Source: Patescibacteria group bacterium
Lineage (GTDB): Bacteria > Patescibacteriota > Patescibacteriia > WFTA01 > S139-112
Assembly (NCBI GenBank): GCA_015485715.1
Contig: WFTA01000073.1
Coordinates: 1 to 9,616 of the forward strand
Reading direction: 5' to 3'
DNA: 9,616 bases
Part shown: positions 6,537 through 9,616 of the stretch, piece after piece
Numbering within the stretch: position 1 is the stretch's first letter
Layout: every line of letters begins with the position of its first letter
Translations under genes and position numbers: made by a program
Notes under the pieces: model-generated
What the model was told of the DNA's origin: nothing
Seen by the model: only the letters and a program-made list of their open reading frames with translations
Database searches by the model: none

Positions 6537-7597
6537 GAAAAAATAGATTAATTTTCCTTTTATCATTGTTTTTACCTGTATTTTTGGGTGCTGCCTGTGT
6601 GTTTCCGGGTATTAACAGAAAGCCGGGAGATGGAGGAGTGTGGATGTCTGATGATAGGGGGGCAACTTGGAGGCAAAAGGTTTTTGTGAGACAGGAAAAA
6701 AGGAAGGTTGTGGATATAAGTAAAGTAAATGTTAATTTTCTAAGATTTCATACCATGGATTCCCGTATGATTTATGCAGGTACAGATAAGGGTATATATT
6801 TCACTGAAAACGGCGGCGAACAGTGGAATAAGATATTTGACGGTATAGCAAATGATTTATCAGTGGTACATTCAAAACGAGGAAGTCTATATGTAGCAGT
6901 GGGCAATAGTATATATTTCACAGATGACAACGGAGAGAACTGGAAGCAGGTTTATTTGGATTCAAGGGCTGTATCTGTAACCCAAGTACTTGTTGATTAT
7001 AAAAATGAAAATATTATTTACGCAGGTACCAGCAAGGGAGATTTAATCAGGAGTGAAGATAGCGGACTTAGCTGGAACGTGCTCAGGCAGTTTCAGAGGT
7101 CAGCTGTCTCTAAGATACTCCTTAATGTTAAGGATACCAGTCAAATATATGTTGGAACATCCCGGGATGGTATTTGGGTATCATATGACGGTGGTGAGAA
7201 TTGGAACAGCTTGAAAGAGAGTTATTCAAAATATAGAGGATCAGAGCAGTTTAAAGATATGGCAATGGACGAATATGAGGGTGTGCTTTATTTTGCTTCA
7301 GGTTATGGATTGCTTAAATCTACAGATGGGGGAAGCAGTTGGATTCCTCTTGATCTTTTAGCGCAGCCGGGATCTGCTAATATTACAGCACTGGCAGTAA
7401 ACCCAAATAATGGTGATGAGGTTTTTTATACAAGTTCTGCTGTTGTTTACAGATCATATGACGGAGGTATAAACTGGATAACATCCAGAGTACCCACCAA
7501 AAGAGTAATATCTGATATTATAGTTGATTTTTACAATCCAAACAGGGTATTTTTGGGTGTGAAAGCAGTCAAGAAAAGAAGAGGTCCGTTTTTATAA
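6533..7597 (+). CDS. BNR/Asp-box beta-propeller protein, probable lipoprotein
   Basis: Secreted or membrane-anchored beta-propeller of unknown role, 354 aa. The N-terminus has a basic start (MRKNR), a hydrophobic core (6-18) and FLGAAC with Cys22. This resembles a lipoprotein signal, but Gly at -3 is atypical for a lipobox, so a plain signal peptide or anchor is possible. Seven Asp-box motifs (S/T-x-D/N-x-G-x-x-W) are visible at residues 39-46, 91-98, 130-137, 174-181, 217-224, 263-270 and 308-315, spaced 39-52 residues apart. Each lies in a blade with a leading YAGT/GIYF-type strand. Seven regular motifs suggest a seven-bladed sialidase/YCF48/VPS10-type fold. No glycosidase catalytic set is evident, so binding or scaffolding is more likely than hydrolysis. 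The end is basic (VKKRRGPFL). It overlaps holB by 4 nt and has no own Shine-Dalgarno, which implies translational coupling despite the unrelated cellular location. Confidence 0.85.
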   Translation: MRKNRLIFLLSLFLPVFLGAACVFPGINRKPGDGGVWMSDDRGATWRQKVFVRQEKRKVVDISKVNVNFLRFHTMDSRMIYAGTDKGIYFTENGGEQWNKIFDGIANDLSVVHSKRGSLYVAVGNSIYFTDDNGENWKQVYLDSRAVSVTQVLVDYKNENIIYAGTSKGDLIRSEDSGLSWNVLRQFQRSAVSKILLNVKDTSQIYVGTSRDGIWVSYDGGENWNSLKESYSKYRGSEQFKDMAMDEYEGVLYFASGYGLLKSTDGGSSWIPLDLLAQPGSANITALAVNPNNGDEVFYTSSAVVYRSYDGGINWITSRVPTKRVISDIIVDFYNPNRVFLGVKAVKKRRGPFL

Positions 7598-7631
7598 TAA
7601 ATTTATAATTTAGACATCTGCCTTTTGGCGG

Positions 7632-7637
7632 GTGAGG
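7632..7637 (+). promoter_or_regulatory. Shine-Dalgarno GTGAGG deciding the frr start
   Basis: GTGAGG lies 8 nt before ATG 7646, a good spacing. It selects that ATG over the in-frame TTG at 7625 and shows that this genome does use Shine-Dalgarno initiation for some genes. Confidence 0.65.
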
Positions 7638-7645
7638 ATGATAGT

Positions 7646-8200
7646 ATGGATTTAGATATATATAAAGATAAATTAAACAAGGTTCTGGATCATTTAAAGA
7701 CAGAACTCGCCTCTATCAGGACAGGCAGAGCAACCCCTTCATTAGTTGAAAATATACAGGTAGAGGCTTATGATCAAGCAGAGCCTATGCCTCTGAAACA
7801 GCTTGCTGCCATTACCGTACCTCAACCAAGACAGATTTTGGTGGAGCCTTGGGACAAATCTACACTTAAACAGATAGAAAAGGCTATAGCTCAGTCAAAT
7901 ATGGGTTTTAACATTGCCAACGATGGTAATGTTTTAAGGCTGAATATTCCGGTTATGACTGAAGAGATGAAAAAGGGAGTTCTGAAAAATCTCCATGATA
8001 AGCTTGAACACGCAAGAATAAGCATCAGGAGAATCAGGGACGATATAAAAGAGGATATTATTAAAGAATTCAAAGAATCTCAGATTAGTGAAGATGATAA
8101 GTTTAGATTATTGGATCAACTGGACGAAATGATAAGAGAGTACACTGATAAAATAAATGAAATGGGTAAAAAGAAAGAAGAAGAGATAGAAGGGATTTAA
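7646..8200 (+). CDS. frr: Ribosome recycling factor
   Basis: Cytoplasmic factor that, with EF-G, splits post-termination ribosomes so the subunits can be reused. From ATG 7646 the protein is 184 aa, matching the usual 185. The family signature ELASIRTGRATPSLVENI lies near residues 22-39, followed by the beta domain II (VPQPRQILVEPWDKS; NDGNVLRLNIPVMTEE). The return helices of domain I contain ARISIRRIRDDIKEDI, equivalent to the conserved Arg-rich helix that contacts the 50S subunit. The C-terminus (INEMGKKKEEEIEGI) is typical. An in-frame TTG at 7625 would add MAGEDDS but has no family support, and the SD GTGAGG precedes 7646. The usual partner pyrH is not in the window; upstream is the propeller gene (48-nt gap) and downstream, after 87 nt, the RseP protease. 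Confidence 0.97.
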   Translation: MDLDIYKDKLNKVLDHLKTELASIRTGRATPSLVENIQVEAYDQAEPMPLKQLAAITVPQPRQILVEPWDKSTLKQIEKAIAQSNMGFNIANDGNVLRLNIPVMTEEMKKGVLKNLHDKLEHARISIRRIRDDIKEDIIKEFKESQISEDDKFRLLDQLDEMIREYTDKINEMGKKKEEEIEGI

Positions 8201-8257
8201 TAATTTTAATTTTTAATTTATTAATTCTTAATGAATTGTTTAGAAATTTAAAATTAA

Positions 8258-8275
8258 AGCAGGGATATCCCTGCT
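8258..8275 (+). promoter_or_regulatory. Perfect 18-bp palindrome upstream of rseP
   Basis: AGCAGGGATATCCCTGCT equals its own reverse complement. It ends 12 nt before the rseP ATG. As RNA it could fold into a stem of about 7 bp closing a 4-nt loop. On the + strand only a short T run (TTTT) follows. On the - strand a T-rich tract (TTTAATTTTAAATTT) follows, which is more terminator-like. Possible roles are a weak or bidirectional terminator, a dimeric-protein operator, or a translational control hairpin for rseP, which has no Shine-Dalgarno. The palindrome is certain; the role is not. Confidence 0.5.
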
Positions 8276-8287
8276 AATGTTTTCAAA

Positions 8288-9463
8288 ATGATTGTAACTA
8301 TTATAGTGTTTTTGATTGTTTTAACAGGCCTTGTATTTGTACACGAGTTAGGGCATTTTTTGGCTGCCAGAAAATTTGGCGCAAAAGTGGAAGAATTTGG
8401 TATAGGGATACCTCCTCGTTTAGCAGGTATATATAAAAGGGGTGGAAAGTGGAAATTTGTCTGGGGACCAAAAGTGAAAAGTGAGGAGGTAGAAGAAACC
8501 ATTTATTCTTTAAACCTGCTTCCCATAGGGGGATTTGTGAAGATTAAAGGAGAAGATGGCGAGAATAAGGATTCAGATAGTTTTGCATCCAAAAAGCCGT
8601 ATCAGAAATTTATCATGCTTTTTGCAGGTGTTTTTATGAATTTTGTTGCAGCTGTTGTGCTTTTTAGTGTTGTTTTTGCTATGGGAATCAATATTCCTTA
8701 TGAGTTTGCAGGAGGGGGGCTCGGGAGAATACAATATTCTTTTGTCCAAATCGATAATGTGTTGAGCAATTCTCCTGCAGATGAAGTGGGTATTATGTCT
8801 GGAGATGTGATAAAAAAGGTCAATGGAAGAGATATAAGGTCAGCCAGAGAGTTTAGCGCAATAGTATCATCTGTTGAACAGGTACAGATTGTATTACAGA
8901 GAGGAGAAGAGCTTAAGGAATTCTCTATTGAGCCAAAATACATGGAAGAGGTTCAAGGAAGAAAAGTAATAGGAGTTGAGATATCTGATATGGCTTTTGT
9001 TAAATACGATCCTTTTTCTGCGTTTGTACAAGGTAGTATCACCACTGTAAATATAACTGGCAAAATTGCTGAAGCGCTTGGAGAGATTATATATGAGCTT
9101 TTTACTCAGGGCAAACCCTCGCAGGAGGTATCAGGCCCTGTGGGTATTGCAGTTTATACCAAGAAGGCCATGGATACTGGCATCACTACTTTGTTACAAC
9201 TGGCAGCTCTTCTCTCCCTTAATCTTGCCCTTATCAATATAATACCTTTTCCGGCATTGGATGGAGGAAGGATTCTGTTTGTTTTGATAGAAAAAGTAAG
9301 AGGGAAACCCGTATCTCAAAAGATAGAAGGAATTGTCCACACTTTAGGGTTTTCTATATTGATTATTTTAATTGTTATAATAACTATAAAAGATGTAAAG
9401 GTAGTAAGCAAATTAAAGTCAGCAGTAGATACAGGTACTGTAAGTACACAACAGGAAAATTAA
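8288..9463 (+). CDS. rseP: RIP metalloprotease RseP (site-2 protease family, M50)
   Basis: Intramembrane zinc metalloprotease that cleaves transmembrane substrates such as anti-sigma factors or signal-peptide remnants. The protein is 391 aa. TM1 contains the zinc motif HELGH (residues 19-23), so the ATG at 8288 leaves no room for error at the N-terminus. The conserved stretch LPIGGFVKIKGED is at 78-90. A second membrane segment (about 107-133) contains AGVFMNF. One PDZ domain spans about 150-230 (SNSPADEVGIMSGDVIKKVNG). The third zinc ligand is in NIIPFPALDGGRIL, with D325. The last membrane helix is at about 352-368. The single PDZ and a length below E. coli RseP (450 aa, two PDZ) match Gram-positive and Patescibacteria versions. 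It follows frr directly; uppS and cdsA, often found between them, are absent. No SD is seen; a palindrome precedes the start. Confidence 0.95.
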   Translation: MIVTIIVFLIVLTGLVFVHELGHFLAARKFGAKVEEFGIGIPPRLAGIYKRGGKWKFVWGPKVKSEEVEETIYSLNLLPIGGFVKIKGEDGENKDSDSFASKKPYQKFIMLFAGVFMNFVAAVVLFSVVFAMGINIPYEFAGGGLGRIQYSFVQIDNVLSNSPADEVGIMSGDVIKKVNGRDIRSAREFSAIVSSVEQVQIVLQRGEELKEFSIEPKYMEEVQGRKVIGVEISDMAFVKYDPFSAFVQGSITTVNITGKIAEALGEIIYELFTQGKPSQEVSGPVGIAVYTKKAMDTGITTLLQLAALLSLNLALINIIPFPALDGGRILFVLIEKVRGKPVSQKIEGIVHTLGFSILIILIVIITIKDVKVVSKLKSAVDTGTVSTQQEN

Positions 9464-9479
9464 ATAAACCTGTAAAAAG

Positions 9480-9608
9480 TTCAAAATTCAAAATTCAAAA
9501 TTAATAATAATTACTCTAATTCCTAATTAAAAACCTATAGAATTCCAAATACCATATATAAATTAACCTAATTAACCTAATTCCTAATTAACCTAATCAA
9601 ATCCCAAT
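9480..9608. repeat. Short AT-rich tandem and dispersed repeats at window end
   Basis: TTCAAAA is repeated three times in tandem (9480-9500). AATTCCTAAT occurs at 9518-9527 and 9579-9588, mixed with TTAACCTAA-type units at about 9562-9594. TAATTACTCTAAT (9508-9520) and AATCAAATCCCAAT (9595-9608) are inverted copies of words in the 1795-2149 gap. No gene or terminator is seen in the 153 bases after rseP. Confidence 0.65.
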
Positions 9609-9616
9609 ACCCAAAC

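Overview
This is an AT-rich bacterial window of 9.6 kb. It carries six protein-coding genes, all on the + strand, plus unusually repetitive AT-rich intergenic DNA. TGA is used as a normal stop (RND gene, HolB gene), so the standard bacterial code applies. The small gene sizes, the single-TM adaptor with an RND pump and no outer-membrane channel, the style of the site-2 protease, the frr-rseP adjacency without uppS/cdsA, and the BNR-propeller lipoprotein together suggest a Candidate Phyla Radiation (Patescibacteria/Parcubacteria-like) genome. That assignment is an inference from protein style and gene order; no rRNA or other decisive marker lies in the window.

Layout. Positions 1-135 hold the inner end of a dispersed repeat. 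Positions 136-1794 encode a HlyD/AcrA-type membrane-fusion adaptor. A 355-base gap follows, containing a GC-rich hairpin (1906-1926) in AT-rich repeats. Positions 2150-5224 (possibly from 2102) encode an RND-family efflux permease. A 364-base gap then carries an inverted copy of the repeat at the window start, immediately followed by a compound hairpin element (5432-5497) related to the one at 1906-1926. Positions 5589-6536 encode the DNA polymerase III delta-prime clamp-loader subunit. It overlaps by 4 bases (ATGA) a seven-motif BNR beta-propeller with a lipoprotein-like N-terminus (6533-7597). Next come ribosome recycling factor (7646-8200), a perfect 18-bp palindrome (8258-8275) and the RseP-type intramembrane protease (8288-9463). 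The last 153 bases are AT-rich short repeats.

Function. The first two genes form a transport module: the adaptor and the proton-driven pump probably work together on export of drugs, lipids or other amphiphiles. The last four form a co-directional housekeeping cluster covering replication (HolB), a surface-exposed propeller of unknown role, translation termination (Frr) and membrane proteolysis (RseP).

The most notable feature is outside the genes. A 36-bp perfect inverted repeat (18-53 and 5319-5354), with a second 23-bp matching block (70-92 and 5277-5299), brackets the efflux module. A REP-like hairpin family sharing the core GTCGNATGAC, with base-pair covariation in its stem, sits in both gaps around the pump gene. 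No transposase or recombinase is present in the window.
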